From assembly GCF_963668385.1 (NCBI RefSeq), contig NZ_OY764327.1:1178001-1242000 (forward strand): a stretch of 64,000 nucleotides of DNA. Reading direction: 5' to 3'. Both the position numbers and the translations under genes were made by a program. The notes beneath the pieces are model-generated. The model saw only the letters and a list, made by a program, of their open reading frames with translations. It was not told the DNA's origin and ran no database searches. Source of the stretch: an uncultured Carboxylicivirga sp. (lineage in GTDB: Bacteria > Bacteroidota > Bacteroidia > Bacteroidales > Marinilabiliaceae). Numbering within the stretch: position 1 is the first letter of the stretch; each line of letters starts with the position of its first letter. Shown here one piece after another: positions 8,472-17,347 of this stretch.

Positions 8472-9683
8472 TTATTCCATCGTTTCAGTTTTTCTTGAAT
8501 AATACAAGAAAATACCTAAAGCAATAACTGAACATGCAAACATAGTGATACCAATAGGTTGTAAATGACCGGTGTAAAATAACGATGGTAATGAGCCAAC
8601 AATAAAACTGATAATAAATCGGGTAACACCAATGGTAGCATTAGCTGATCCGCTTATTTGAGGAAGCAGGTTTAGTATGATAGCAGTGCCATTCCCAAAT
8701 ACCATTCCCAAACTTCCTATATATAATACAATACATGAGAATACCGGCCAAAAACGAGCTTCGCCATCTATAGTTGTTATAAATATGATAGTAGCTGCAA
8801 CTAATTGTAGAAATAAACCGATTTTAAGCATCAAATGAGGATCGTACTTTTTTAAGAGCATGTTGTTAACGAAAGATAATATGACATTTAGTATAACATT
8901 GGATGCAAATAGTAGAGGAAAAATTTTAGGTTCTAATCCAAAATACTCAAGATATATAAAAGATGAACTAGTGATAAATACAAACATTCCTGAAATAGAA
9001 AAAGCTAGTGTAAATAACATTAGTACTGCTTTGGGAGATTGAAAAAAGGTTTGGTATTTACTAATGAATTGTTGTAATGTAATTCTTTTAGTAATATGAT
9101 GTTGTTCTCTGGATTCGGGCATAAAAACAACAAATAATAACCACAAGATAAAAGCAAAAATAGCTAGGAAATAAAATATGGAATGCCAGCCTATTAACTG
9201 CCCCAAGGCAGTTCCAATAATAGGAGCCAATAACGGCGCAAACATCATAATCATTCCGATAACAGTTGCTAATCGGGCAACCTGTGTACCTTCGAACCAA
9301 TCGCGAACGAAAACCATTGCAGTTACAGATGCAAAACCACCCCCAAAGGCCTGTATAGCACGTAATATCCATATTTGTTCGATAGTATTACACTGAGGTA
9401 TAAGAACAGCAGCAATACCGTATAAAGTAATTCCGGTTACAGCCAATGTTTTTCTCCCGAAAGAATCAGATAATGGGCCACCAATAAAATTACCCAAAGC
9501 AAAGCCTAAGAAATATACCGTTAGCGATATTTCTACTTTGTTAATATGTACGCCAAAGTGCTCGGCCATTATTGGCATAGATGATAAATATGTGTCAATG
9601 GCTAATGGCGACATTGCCGTTAACATCGCTAGTAAGAGTGTGATGGATTGTATAAAGTATTTTGAATGTCTTTTTAATGGCAT
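8472..9683 (-). CDS. Bcr/CflA-family multidrug efflux transporter (MFS)
   Basis: 403 residues with about 12 hydrophobic helices, the usual length for the family. Diagnostic sequence near the N-terminus is SPLAIDTYLSSMPIMAEHFG (helix 1 of the drug:H+ antiporter DHA1 Bcr/CflA group). Next comes the loop 2-3 motif A-like GGPLSDSFGRK, then RAIQAFGGGFASV and the antiporter motif C-like FAPLLAPIIGTALG. It is predicted to export small molecules or drugs across the inner membrane by proton antiport. It is transcribed divergently from the small beta-barrel gene at 9918. The substrate cannot be inferred from sequence. The start gives a short basic cytoplasmic N-terminus (MPLKRHSKYF), which fits the topology. 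Confidence 0.9.
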   Translation of the reverse strand: MPLKRHSKYFIQSITLLLAMLTAMSPLAIDTYLSSMPIMAEHFGVHINKVEISLTVYFLGFALGNFIGGPLSDSFGRKTLAVTGITLYGIAAVLIPQCNTIEQIWILRAIQAFGGGFASVTAMVFVRDWFEGTQVARLATVIGMIMMFAPLLAPIIGTALGQLIGWHSIFYFLAIFAFILWLLFVVFMPESREQHHITKRITLQQFISKYQTFFQSPKAVLMLFTLAFSISGMFVFITSSSFIYLEYFGLEPKIFPLLFASNVILNVILSFVNNMLLKKYDPHLMLKIGLFLQLVAATIIFITTIDGEARFWPVFSCIVLYIGSLGMVFGNGTAIILNLLPQISGSANATIGVTRFIISFIVGSLPSLFYTGHLQPIGITMFACSVIALGIFLYYSRKTETME

Positions 9684-9886
9684 ATTGTCTATGTTTAATT
9701 GCGCAAATGAGTCGATAAACTAATGTGGGAATTTAATGTTAAGATGGGAATGACTAAAATGTCACTAGATTAGGTTGCAAAACTAAGGCATTTCATTTAT
9801 ATCTATTGTTTTCATCCACTATTTTAACAATGTTTAAATAGATTGTAGCGCTTAATTATACAACGGTACTATTCTTATTGATATAA

Positions 9887-9894
9887 TATATTTG
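9887..9894 (+). promoter_or_regulatory. -7 box for the beta-barrel protein gene
   Basis: TATATTTG matches TAnnTTTG and lies 23 bp before the ATG at 9918. No convincing -33 TTG was found. Confidence 0.5.
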
Positions 9895-9917
9895 CATTTC
9901 AAAAACACTTTTAGACG

Positions 9918-10463
9918 ATGAAAAAACTAATCTTAACGTTTGTAATATTTTGTTTGTGCTTGATGGTTAACGCACAGGTATTAAACACCTCTCATACCGT
10001 TGGAAAAGGGAAAGGCAACTTTGGAATAATGCCAACGCTATTTGTTAATGGAGGCAGCGATGAATTTATGTTATTTATGAATGGTACCTATGGAATTAAT
10101 CATGGTGTTGATTTAGGTTTGAAGTTGGGTGTGTTTGGAAACAGTAATTATATTGGAATGGATGTAGCTTTTAGTAAAGCCAAGAACTTTACTTTAGCTG
10201 GCGGATTTCATTCATTTAATGATTTTGCCATGGATTTAACCGGATTAGTTGGTTTTAATATGGGAAAGGGAGCCCGTTTATCTACCGGACTGGATATGGA
10301 TATAGTTTTTGCTAATGAAACACAAGTACCTGTTTGGGTTCCCATCAATCTCGAAATATGGGTAAAAGAAAATATGACTTTTATGATGGAAGCTGATATT
10401 GATACTAAATTATTTGATCAGAGCTATCACCTTATCTCAGCAGGTGTTCAGATTTATTTCTAG
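9918..10463 (+). CDS. Small outer-membrane beta-barrel protein of unknown function
   Basis: 181 residues with a signal peptide (MKKLILTFVIFCLCLMVNAQ) and roughly eight to ten short amphipathic strands (GVDLGLKLGVFG, NYIGMDVAFSKA, ARLSTGLDMDIVF, VWVPINLEIWV, HLISAGVQIYF). It ends in phenylalanine, as is typical of BamA-inserted barrels. It appears to be a single-gene unit, with a -7 box upstream and a terminator hairpin at 10495-10522. No relative of known function is recognised. Confidence 0.65.
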   Translation: MKKLILTFVIFCLCLMVNAQVLNTSHTVGKGKGNFGIMPTLFVNGGSDEFMLFMNGTYGINHGVDLGLKLGVFGNSNYIGMDVAFSKAKNFTLAGGFHSFNDFAMDLTGLVGFNMGKGARLSTGLDMDIVFANETQVPVWVPINLEIWVKENMTFMMEADIDTKLFDQSYHLISAGVQIYF

Positions 10464-10494
10464 TCGTAATAGACTGTTAGGATATTTGGAATTC

Positions 10495-10522
10495 AAAAGT
10501 CATCTCAATTAAGGTGGCTTTT
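10495..10522 (+). terminator. Terminator after the beta-barrel gene
   Basis: An 11-bp stem including G-T pairs (AAAAGTCATCT with AGGTGGCTTTT) and a CAATTA loop. It resembles the hairpins at 11074 and 11991. Confidence 0.7.
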
Positions 10523-10568
10523 GTTTTGACTGGCAGAATAGTTATTGACAGATACATTGAAGATCACC

Positions 10569-10576
10569 TAACTTTG
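10569..10576 (+). promoter_or_regulatory. Promoter of the NTF2-like protein gene
   Basis: TAACTTTG matches the -7 consensus TAnnTTTG. A TTG at 10545-10547 lies 21 bp upstream, which suits the -33 element. Confidence 0.6.
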
Positions 10577-10602
10577 TCAAATACAAACTAAAATCAATTG
10601 CC

Positions 10603-11049
10603 ATGAAAAAGCTTGTATTTTACTTCATTACCGTATCTCTAATAATTAGTAGTCAAACAATTCTTTCTCAAAATATGCAAAAGGAAATAGAAGACACAAT
10701 TGAGGCAATGATAAAAAGCTCAATGCAAAAGGATCTGAATAAGTCAATGTCCTTTTGGTTAGATAGCGATGATTTTGTTCTTATCACGGACGGCCATGTA
10801 ACAAATTACGCGCAGTTAAGAGAAATGCTCGAGCAGTTTTGGGCAAATATGGAAAAACAGGAAGTGCTTAAAAATACGGTTCAGGTAACTCCACTTGACA
10901 AATACAAAGCTTTGTGTATTTGGAAGGGAACTGAATCGATAAAAATGAAAGACGGTGTAGCTTTTGAATCCAACTGGATTTCAACTCTTATTATGGATAA
11001 TAAAAAAGGAGGTTGGGTTATTATTCATGCACACACCAGCCATTTTTAA
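10603..11049 (+). CDS. Secreted SnoaL/NTF2-like domain protein
   Basis: 148 residues: signal peptide (MKKLVFYFITVSLIISSQTI...LSQ) followed by a single cone-shaped alpha+beta domain of the SnoaL/NTF2-like (DUF4440-type) superfamily. Recognisable features are the amphipathic helix EIEDTIEAMIKSSMQKDLNK, then MSFWLDSDDFVLITDG, the second helix YAQLREMLEQFWANME, and the closing strands ESNWISTLIMDNKKGGWVIIHAHTSH, which end in the usual WxIxHxHxS pattern. These proteins often act as small enzymes or ligand-binding domains; the exported form here has no assignable ligand. It is a monocistronic unit with its own promoter, and its end faces the convergent gene at 11107. Confidence 0.75.
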   Translation: MKKLVFYFITVSLIISSQTILSQNMQKEIEDTIEAMIKSSMQKDLNKSMSFWLDSDDFVLITDGHVTNYAQLREMLEQFWANMEKQEVLKNTVQVTPLDKYKALCIWKGTESIKMKDGVAFESNWISTLIMDNKKGGWVIIHAHTSHF

Positions 11050-11073
11050 CACATAGATAATAGACTAATAGAA

Positions 11074-11097
11074 AAGCCACCTCAATCGAGATGGCTT
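11074..11097. terminator. Bidirectional terminator between convergent genes
   Basis: AAGCCA-c-CTC-AATC-GAG-a-TGGCTT: nine pairs with one mismatch, AT-rich on both flanks, between the convergent genes ending at 11049 and 11107. Its core is identical to the hairpin at 11991-12016. Confidence 0.75.
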
Positions 11098-11106
11098 AAC
11101 TTTTGC

Positions 11107-11850
11107 TTATTTTGTATATTCATCATACTTATGAATGTGTTCTGTAAGATTTCTCCATTTAGGACTTGATCCAAACTCATCAACAAGCTTATCGCAATTC
11201 GCCCAAAACATTGTAAACTGTTTTTGATAGTCTTTTTTAGTTAGTTTATAAGCTGCTGTATCAGTATCTTTTTTGATATAGTAAGATTTGGCAATACCTC
11301 CAGCAACATCAACTCCACCTACTCCCAACGACATAGTTTCTTTAGCCTTTGGATCGTGATAAACACATATTTTAGATGAAAAAGATGGATTTAATAGTTG
11401 AACCAAAAGTTTTTGAGTCTTCTTTTTAATTTTAACATCTGTTTGTTCAAAATAAACATATCCTTGGTTGATCAAATCTTGTTGTAAGCGTTGGTTATTC
11501 CATTTCTGTGCATCAAAGAACACATCTCCAGCTTTTGTAAATTTATCTAATCCACTTGGCGGCAAATACATATGTTTAATTGATTCAGGCTTAAGCTTAT
11601 GTTTTTTACCATTCCCATCTTTAATTTTAACCGATTCAATAAGTCCTTTTTCGCGATCAATATCCATAATATTACCTTTAATCTCAGTATCGTCTTTTAA
11701 GGTAACATAAGCAGTTTTTTTATGAGAGAATGTAAAAGAGGGGGTCAGTAGTGATTCTCCTGATTCTTCTTTTGTTTGAGCTTCTTCCTGTGCATAAATA
11801 CCTGTTGATAAAATAAACATACACATTAATAACATTGAAATTTTTTTCAT
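11107..11850 (-). CDS. Secreted protein of unknown function with a possible Sm-like segment
   Basis: 247 residues with a signal peptide (MKKISMLLMCMFILSTGIYA). Residues about 43-95 (KKTAYVTLKDDTEIKGNIMD...HKLKPESIKHMYLPP) have the strand pattern of a small Sm/SH3-like barrel, often seen in Bacteroidota periplasmic proteins. The C-terminal half is helical and lysine-rich. The protein is soluble and probably periplasmic. No catalytic motif or named family was recognised, so function is unknown. It sits between two copies of the same terminator hairpin and therefore looks like an independent transcription unit. Confidence 0.6.
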   Translation of the reverse strand: MKKISMLLMCMFILSTGIYAQEEAQTKEESGESLLTPSFTFSHKKTAYVTLKDDTEIKGNIMDIDREKGLIESVKIKDGNGKKHKLKPESIKHMYLPPSGLDKFTKAGDVFFDAQKWNNQRLQQDLINQGYVYFEQTDVKIKKKTQKLLVQLLNPSFSSKICVYHDPKAKETMSLGVGGVDVAGGIAKSYYIKKDTDTAAYKLTKKDYQKQFTMFWANCDKLVDEFGSSPKWRNLTEHIHKYDEYTK

Positions 11851-11990
11851 TAGATTTTCTTATTAATTGGCTTACTCTTACGATTTTCAGCTAACTCGCC
11901 ATACACTTTTGATGGATTTAGTTATGTTAGATCGTATTTAACGATAAGTGTATGTAATGGTTTCATTATGAATGTTTTTTTTTCATTAAA

Positions 11991-12016
11991 AAAGCCACCT
12001 CAATCGAGATGGCTTT
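11991..12016 (-). terminator. Terminator of the YfiR/TonB-receptor operon
   Basis: AAAGCCA-t-CTC-GATT-GAG-g-TGGCTTT on the minus strand, followed by TTTTT. It lies 12 bp after the stop of the TonB receptor. It is a near copy of 11074-11097. Confidence 0.85.
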
Positions 12017-12028
12017 AATGTATCGTTA

Positions 12029-14440
12029 TTATAAACTAATATTAAATCCTGCGAGATAAATACCTCCAATATCATCCATAAACATAAATTCCTGCTTATC
12101 ATTATTCAGGATATTTCTACCATTAACAAACACGTTTATCTGATCGGTTAGTTTATAGTTCACTTTTGCATTTAGGATAAATTTACCATCAATTTCTCCA
12201 GTATATTCAGGATTGGCAGGTCTGGATGAATCATTATCATATTGAGTATACATACTACTATTACTATAATAATAACCTTGTGCACTTATATCTAGTTTTT
12301 TAACTGGTTTATATGTCACTCCTAAACTTCCCCAAAATGAAGGTATTGCCTCGTTATCCATATCAATGAATTCTGATTTGTCTTGCTGTAGATCGGAACT
12401 ATAAGCATTTTGCGGAGGGATAGGTGAACCCGCCAAACCACCTGTTGCCATGTAGGTTAAGAAAGCAGTAATATCATCTGTCATTTGTCCCTGATATTGC
12501 GACACCTGCATATATGCCACTTGATTTCGACTTAAATCCATCAGATCGGTAACCTTTGTTTGCTGGAAAGTCATATGTGCTTTCAACTGAAGCTTCTCTG
12601 ATACAACCATATCAGCACTTAAACTAACTCCCATTTGTTTACTTTCGATATCAAGACTTCGATGCGACGTATACAAAGTTGTTTTTGTATATTCTCCGTT
12701 TGCGTAATCAAGAGTATTATCTCCCATAAAAGTAACAGAACGCATACTATCAGGCATTAAAGCACTAAAATCGGATGCACTATTATAAAAAGCTTCAATA
12801 TCGATAAGTACTCGTTTGGATGGGCGCGTTCTAAACCCAATCTCAATCATATCCATTGTCATCAAACTAGGATCATCACTTCCAGCAAAATGAACATACT
12901 CAGGACTACCTAATCCATCTCTATCCCATGTATAGTTACTAAAAGCATTAATCATAAAGGTACTCTGGTTGGCTCTTGAATAAACCAATCGGAATAAGTT
13001 ATTATCATTTATCTTATATGACCCAATAAATTGATAAGATGGTTTCCATTGATCAGGTACATTATATTTTTCGTATCGCAAAGCTGCAACAAGTCTTAAC
13101 TTTTCAGTAGGAGTATAATCAAATCTAGCACTAGCAGCATAATTACGTAATGCTACGCGATCGTTAAAATACCCATCTCCAATATTATCGATATGATCAC
13201 GATCATCGTAATAAACAGACTGATAACTAATACCTGGACGAATACCCAATTTATTGAAAGAAAGAAGATAATCTAATGAGGCATTATATTGTTCGGTCGC
13301 TTGTACCCAACCTTTATGTCCCTTATTAAAATCCTGCAATACATGATTAGTGGATGCCTGTAAATTAAAACCATATATGCTACTAGCCATATTCACAAAG
13401 TACCCATAAGAGCAACGTTGATTATATGGCGTTGGATTATCTCCGAAAGTTGAACTAATAGCCTCAGCATCTGAGTATCCTCCTGTTAGATTTACTGATA
13501 CATCACTATTAAAATTCATATCCAGATATCCATTAATTCCCATCTTACGTTTACTTCTTTCAGAATCAAAAAACAGTTCAGATACAATATCATTACTCCA
13601 GCCTTCACTTGCATTTCTTTCACCGTAAGTTTCTAAATCTAAAAATGCATCATCAGCAATGGCATAAATTTTATCCGTATTTCTATCTCGATTCTCGTAG
13701 TAATATGATAACCCTCCGGATATTATATCGCTAAATCGTTTTCGTAAATTAAAATCACCAATATAAGTTTTTTGTGATCCACCTTGAAAATTAGCTGAAA
13801 CAACCGGCGTTTCATCATTAACTCTGGAAGTTATTAAGTTTATCACGCCATTTACTGCATTAGGACCATACAGCGCACTTGAAGGTCCGCGTACAACCTC
13901 TATACGATCTAATTCTCCAAGACTAACAGGAAGTGTTTCCCACAGTATACCACCCATTCCATAATTAAAAACAGGTCGTCCATCTATCATTACCAGTGTA
14001 GTAGTATTCTCGGTATAGATAAGCATATTATTCATTGGCATATTCTGTCCACCTCTAATTTGAACATCGTACACTCCATTTGCTTTCTCTCTTACAACAA
14101 CACCCGGAACCAGACGTAATGCTTCTTCAACCGATGTAGCTCCTGATGATAATATTTCCTCCTTACTTAAAACAGTAGTAGATAGTGGGGAATCAAAAAG
14201 GCTTTCTTCTTTTTTAGAAGCGGATGTAACATCTTTATTAAGTAATAAATCGTACAATTCTTCTAACGACGAAACTCCTACAATATCCATTAGATCCATT
14301 AATTCTTCCAAAGGTAAAGACGACATTTCTTCCATCGTCATATTTAACACTTCTTCTCTGGTTTTTTTCTTTTCTTGCGAAAAGGATCCAACACTAATAG
14401 CACAAGCTATTAATACCAATAATATATATTTGAAATTCAT
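12029..14440 (-). CDS. TonB-dependent outer-membrane receptor (803 aa)
   Basis: A signal peptide (MNFKYILLVLIACAISVGSFS) is followed by an unusual acidic, leucine-rich N-terminal linker (NMTMEEMSSLPLEELMDLMD) in place of a carboxypeptidase-like domain. The plug domain starts at about residue 85 (SPLSTTVLSKEEILSSGATS, EEALRLVPGVVVREKANGVY) and contains the plug signature IEVVRGPSSALYGPNAVNGV. The beta-barrel runs to the C-terminal GFNISL. TMEELxxLxxEEL repeats of this kind are seen in receptors encoded next to YfiR/DUF4154 proteins, and here a YfiR gene lies 21 bp upstream in the same operon. The ligand is unknown. No SusD is present. Confidence 0.88.
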   Translation of the reverse strand: MNFKYILLVLIACAISVGSFSQEKKKTREEVLNMTMEEMSSLPLEELMDLMDIVGVSSLEELYDLLLNKDVTSASKKEESLFDSPLSTTVLSKEEILSSGATSVEEALRLVPGVVVREKANGVYDVQIRGGQNMPMNNMLIYTENTTTLVMIDGRPVFNYGMGGILWETLPVSLGELDRIEVVRGPSSALYGPNAVNGVINLITSRVNDETPVVSANFQGGSQKTYIGDFNLRKRFSDIISGGLSYYYENRDRNTDKIYAIADDAFLDLETYGERNASEGWSNDIVSELFFDSERSKRKMGINGYLDMNFNSDVSVNLTGGYSDAEAISSTFGDNPTPYNQRCSYGYFVNMASSIYGFNLQASTNHVLQDFNKGHKGWVQATEQYNASLDYLLSFNKLGIRPGISYQSVYYDDRDHIDNIGDGYFNDRVALRNYAASARFDYTPTEKLRLVAALRYEKYNVPDQWKPSYQFIGSYKINDNNLFRLVYSRANQSTFMINAFSNYTWDRDGLGSPEYVHFAGSDDPSLMTMDMIEIGFRTRPSKRVLIDIEAFYNSASDFSALMPDSMRSVTFMGDNTLDYANGEYTKTTLYTSHRSLDIESKQMGVSLSADMVVSEKLQLKAHMTFQQTKVTDLMDLSRNQVAYMQVSQYQGQMTDDITAFLTYMATGGLAGSPIPPQNAYSSDLQQDKSEFIDMDNEAIPSFWGSLGVTYKPVKKLDISAQGYYYSNSSMYTQYDNDSSRPANPEYTGEIDGKFILNAKVNYKLTDQINVFVNGRNILNNDKQEFMFMDDIGGIYLAGFNISL

Positions 14441-14461
14441 GATTCTTATAGTTTAGTTTGG

Positions 14462-14977
14462 TTAGTTAACAGGTATACCAAGTGAAATAAGCTTAGTATT
14501 CACTTTCAAGCCTTGCTTCTCAATATTTGATGCACTGATTTCATACCGCAGTTTCCCCTCAACTGTGGTAAATGAAATAGCTGCTCCATTACTACAAAGG
14601 CCTTCCTTACTACTTATTATCAACGAATGTTTACCCTGTTGCCCTGTAGATAACATGGGCATAAGACCTGATTTAGCCTGACTTAGAAAAATAACATGTG
14701 AATTGTCCAGACTTTTAACCTGATTGGTTTGTTTGATTACAATTGTTTTGTTACCTACCTTTTTAACTTTTGCCAGTTTTTCTAGTTCTGAAGCCATTTC
14801 TCTATCCCCTACAACGGTGATTATAAATTCAGACGAGAGATTGGTTTCGGCTGGCCATTCAACATTTTGAGTAAAATTATAAAGAAAAAGTGCTTTAAAT
14901 TTAGCCATTTGGCCAAATGATTCTTCTGTTGTTATTAAAGAAAGTACTAACAACAGAAAGATAGTTTTCTGCTTCAT
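14462..14977 (-). CDS. YfiR/DUF4154-family periplasmic protein
   Basis: 171 residues: signal peptide ending near FGQ, then the family-typical opening AKFKALFLYNFTQNVEWP, a central VVGDREMASELEKLA segment, and GLCSNGAAISFTTVEGKLRYEIS with SNIEKQGLKVNTKLISLG at the C-terminus. These are hallmark positions of YfiR proteins. In Pseudomonas, YfiR is a periplasmic repressor of the diguanylate cyclase YfiN; no GGDEF gene is adjacent here. It is the first gene of an operon with a TonB receptor, so in this context it more likely acts with the receptor, an arrangement common in Bacteroidota and some gammaproteobacteria. Family assignment is firm; the role is inferred. Confidence 0.85.
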   Translation of the reverse strand: MKQKTIFLLLVLSLITTEESFGQMAKFKALFLYNFTQNVEWPAETNLSSEFIITVVGDREMASELEKLAKVKKVGNKTIVIKQTNQVKSLDNSHVIFLSQAKSGLMPMLSTGQQGKHSLIISSKEGLCSNGAAISFTTVEGKLRYEISASNIEKQGLKVNTKLISLGIPVN

Positions 14978-15087
14978 TTTGGACGCGGTTTAATTAATTA
15001 AGACGTCCGATAATACGCAGGCTGTGTAAGAATGTTTTAATTTGTTAAAAAAATCGGAAAGTAAATTAATAGGGATAAAAGAAAATA

Positions 15088-15112
15088 ACACCATCTATCA
15101 ACCAGATGGTGT
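15088..15112 (-). terminator. Terminator of the ROK kinase gene
   Basis: ACACCATCT paired with AGATGGTGT (9 bp, 7-nt loop), followed on the minus strand by TATTTTCTTTT. It lies 6 bp after the stop. Confidence 0.8.
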
Positions 15113-15118
15113 ATAATC

Positions 15119-16084
15119 TTAAGCTTTCAACTCCTGCCAAACCACTGCACTAGCACCTAATACAGCAATTTTTGCACCGTTTAGTTTCGAAGGTAAAAGA
15201 TCTACCTTATTACTATAAAGAAAACACATATTATCCTCCATATATTTTTTTGTAGGTTCGAAAATTAGCTCTCCAGCCAAGGCCAAACCACCAAAAAGAA
15301 ATACAGCTTGGGGACTCGAAAAAGCAACGAAATTAGCAATGGCTTTTCCTAACATAGCTCCTGCATGATCAAAAGCTTGTACAGCTAACTTGTCTCCAAT
15401 AATAGCAGCATCATAAATCATCTTCGAAGTCAAATCAGCAGATGCGACTTTTCGAAGGTCACTGGGCAAATTAGTTGTACCAATTAATTCTGCAACTGTC
15501 CGACAAATTCCTGTTGCTGAAGCATATGTTTCGAGACATCCTTTACGACCACAACCACATTCACGACCATTATCCTCAACAATAACATGTCCTAATTCGC
15601 CTGCAAAACCATCAGAACCCAATACCAGTTCCCCATTTATTACAATTCCGCTACCAACACCTGTGCCTAAGGTAAGCATTAAGAAATCACTCATTCCTTT
15701 AGCTCCACCATACATCATTTCGCCAACAGCAGCCGAATTTGCATCATTAGTTAAAACAATTGCCGGAAAATCATATATTTCTTTTAACATATTAACCAAA
15801 GGAACTCTTTCGCCCCATCCTAGGTTGGTGGCACCAACAATTTCACCTGTTCTATAATTACTACTGGGAGCTCCAATACCCATACCTTTAATCTCGGTGG
15901 TACTATCAAGTGAAGCAACTACTTCGTCAATTTTAGCTGTTAGTGTATTTAGATAATTCTTAATGTCGGTATTCGTCAACGTTGGTGTAGTAGCCTCAGC
16001 CAGTAAATTCCCTTCTCTATCAACAACTCCTATTACGGTATTTGTCCCGCCTATATCAATGCCAATGGCAACTTCGTTCTTCAT
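15119..16084 (-). CDS. ROK-family sugar kinase (glucokinase-like)
   Basis: 321 residues, the normal ROK length. The ATP-binding phosphate-1 motif is at the N-terminus (GIDIGGTNTVIGVV), with the catalytic aspartate motif LTNDANSAAVGE, the phosphate-2 motif LGTGVGSGIVING, the ROK signature with EXGH (GELGHVIVE) and a zinc-binding CGCGRKGCLE. Together these show an active sugar kinase rather than a ROK repressor, since there is no helix-turn-helix domain. Glucose or N-acetyl sugar is the likely substrate, but the sequence does not settle which. The gene is alone, with its own terminator and no sugar-uptake genes nearby. Confidence 0.92.
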   Translation of the reverse strand: MKNEVAIGIDIGGTNTVIGVVDREGNLLAEATTPTLTNTDIKNYLNTLTAKIDEVVASLDSTTEIKGMGIGAPSSNYRTGEIVGATNLGWGERVPLVNMLKEIYDFPAIVLTNDANSAAVGEMMYGGAKGMSDFLMLTLGTGVGSGIVINGELVLGSDGFAGELGHVIVEDNGRECGCGRKGCLETYASATGICRTVAELIGTTNLPSDLRKVASADLTSKMIYDAAIIGDKLAVQAFDHAGAMLGKAIANFVAFSSPQAVFLFGGLALAGELIFEPTKKYMEDNMCFLYSNKVDLLPSKLNGAKIAVLGASAVVWQELKA

Positions 16085-16184
16085 ATTTAGATGTACATTT
16101 TTATCCTTTGTAAAAATGCTTAAATTTTGTGTTCACAAATTATAAATATTGTATAAAATGCAATTATCCCATCATTTTAAACGC

Positions 16185-17156
16185 TTAAAACATCTTTCTA
16201 TCCCACAATCCTCGTTCCCTACCTTTTTTCTTTCCGAAATACCAATTCAAGTCTAAGAATGGTATAATAGCCCATTTACTATCTAAATTATAATCTGCGA
16301 ATGATACAATGTATCCAAAACTAATAGACCACATAGGAATTACAAATGTTTGTAATTGCGTACTTTGTTCAAATGCATGATTGCCGGTAAAATCACCTCT
16401 AAAGTACTTTAAATCTCCTCCAAGAATAAGCATATTATTAATTTGCCAATCGGCTCGTATTTTAGCATTACCAACAATTCCATCACCTGTTAATGCAGGG
16501 CTTCTATTAACACCAAAATGCTGTCTTATTTCTGTTAGATCTGATGATCCAATCGGTACCCCAAAGTCAAAACCAATACCTGCTGTTAGAATCACAAATG
16601 GTTGATCGTTACTACATCGGTTATCGGTAGAGATATAACGACTAACAATAAATTCATTCTTCATTGATAATACCAAAGGTATATTAGCAGAACTATCCAC
16701 TACTGATGTATATTTCTTTTTTTGAGCCCATTTTAATCCGGGTGTAGCAGAGTACAAACCATGTTTACTAGCTATATACCATTTATTATTCATCCACCTC
16801 TTCTTTAATGTAAGGTTAGGTACTAAATAATTAAGAGGTAAGGTGGATGATATTTCCAAACCTTCTTTTAGTCCATATCTGGATGGGGATGCAACACTAA
16901 TATTTCCGGCTTTTGAATAAACGGTATTTGCACTTTCGCTATGCCACAAAATATCATCACGCGCATCGTTTTGCTTTGCCCCCATTGGTTGCATTGGGTT
17001 AAACGCATTCATATCCCGGCTTTGTTCATAAGCCTTTTGCTGCCTTTTACGAATTTCACGCTTTGATGTCCTCTTGTTACTTTTATTCTGAGAAACAGCA
17101 TTAGTTGTAATTACAAACACTACAATTAGTAATACCAGCTTAAAAACAGTTTTCAT
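16185..17156 (-). CDS. Secreted/outer-membrane protein of unknown function
   Basis: 323 residues: signal peptide (MKTVFKLVLLIVVFVITTNA), then a strongly basic stretch (KSNKRTSKREIRKRQQKAYE), then beta-strand-rich sequence with glycine/aromatic turns (ILGGDLKYFRGDFTGNHAFE, MWSISFGYIVSFADYNL, WAIIPFLDLNWYFGKK). The pattern fits a transporter-like outer-membrane barrel, but the charged C-terminus (GRERGLWDRKMF) still ends in phenylalanine. No family was recognised. It is transcribed divergently from the first tetR efflux operon, with 191 bp between the starts; that gap also contains the tetR operator-like repeats, so shared regulation is possible. Confidence 0.55.
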   Translation of the reverse strand: MKTVFKLVLLIVVFVITTNAVSQNKSNKRTSKREIRKRQQKAYEQSRDMNAFNPMQPMGAKQNDARDDILWHSESANTVYSKAGNISVASPSRYGLKEGLEISSTLPLNYLVPNLTLKKRWMNNKWYIASKHGLYSATPGLKWAQKKKYTSVVDSSANIPLVLSMKNEFIVSRYISTDNRCSNDQPFVILTAGIGFDFGVPIGSSDLTEIRQHFGVNRSPALTGDGIVGNAKIRADWQINNMLILGGDLKYFRGDFTGNHAFEQSTQLQTFVIPMWSISFGYIVSFADYNLDSKWAIIPFLDLNWYFGKKKGRERGLWDRKMF

Positions 17157-17286
17157 TCTTCAGATCATTTAATATTCAAAGAACACATTTTTATATAATC
17201 AAATACTAACAAATCTTTTAGCTGCTTATTTTACTTGATAAAATGGCTTATTCGGGACATTTACGAGCGTAAGCAAAGTATACCTT

Positions 17287-17334
17287 GGAAACTTTTAACA
17301 TCCTTTTGGTTTCCTAGATAAATATAGTTTCCTA
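17287..17334. promoter_or_regulatory. Candidate TetR operator (GGAAAC/GTTTCC repeats)
   Basis: GGAAAC at 17287-17292 is inverted against GTTTCC at 17309-17314. GTTTCCTA occurs twice in direct orientation (17309-17316 and 17327-17334, 18 bp apart). The repeats overlap the spacer between a TTTTG (-33 like, 17304-17308) and the -7 box, where a repressor would block transcription. Related sequence is found upstream of the second tetR. Confidence 0.5.
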
Positions 17335-17340
17335 TATTCG
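17333..17340 (+). promoter_or_regulatory. -7 box of efflux operon 1 (leaderless start)
   Basis: TATATTCG, one base from TAnnTTTG, ends 7 bp before the tetR ATG at 17348. Transcription would therefore begin at or next to the A of the start codon. Confidence 0.55.
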
Positions 17341-17347
17341 CATCGTT

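Noticed and set aside
14981-15008. GGACG...CGTCC inverted repeat before the YfiR gene
   Set aside because: The arms are only 5 bp with a long AT-rich spacer, so it is likely to occur by chance.
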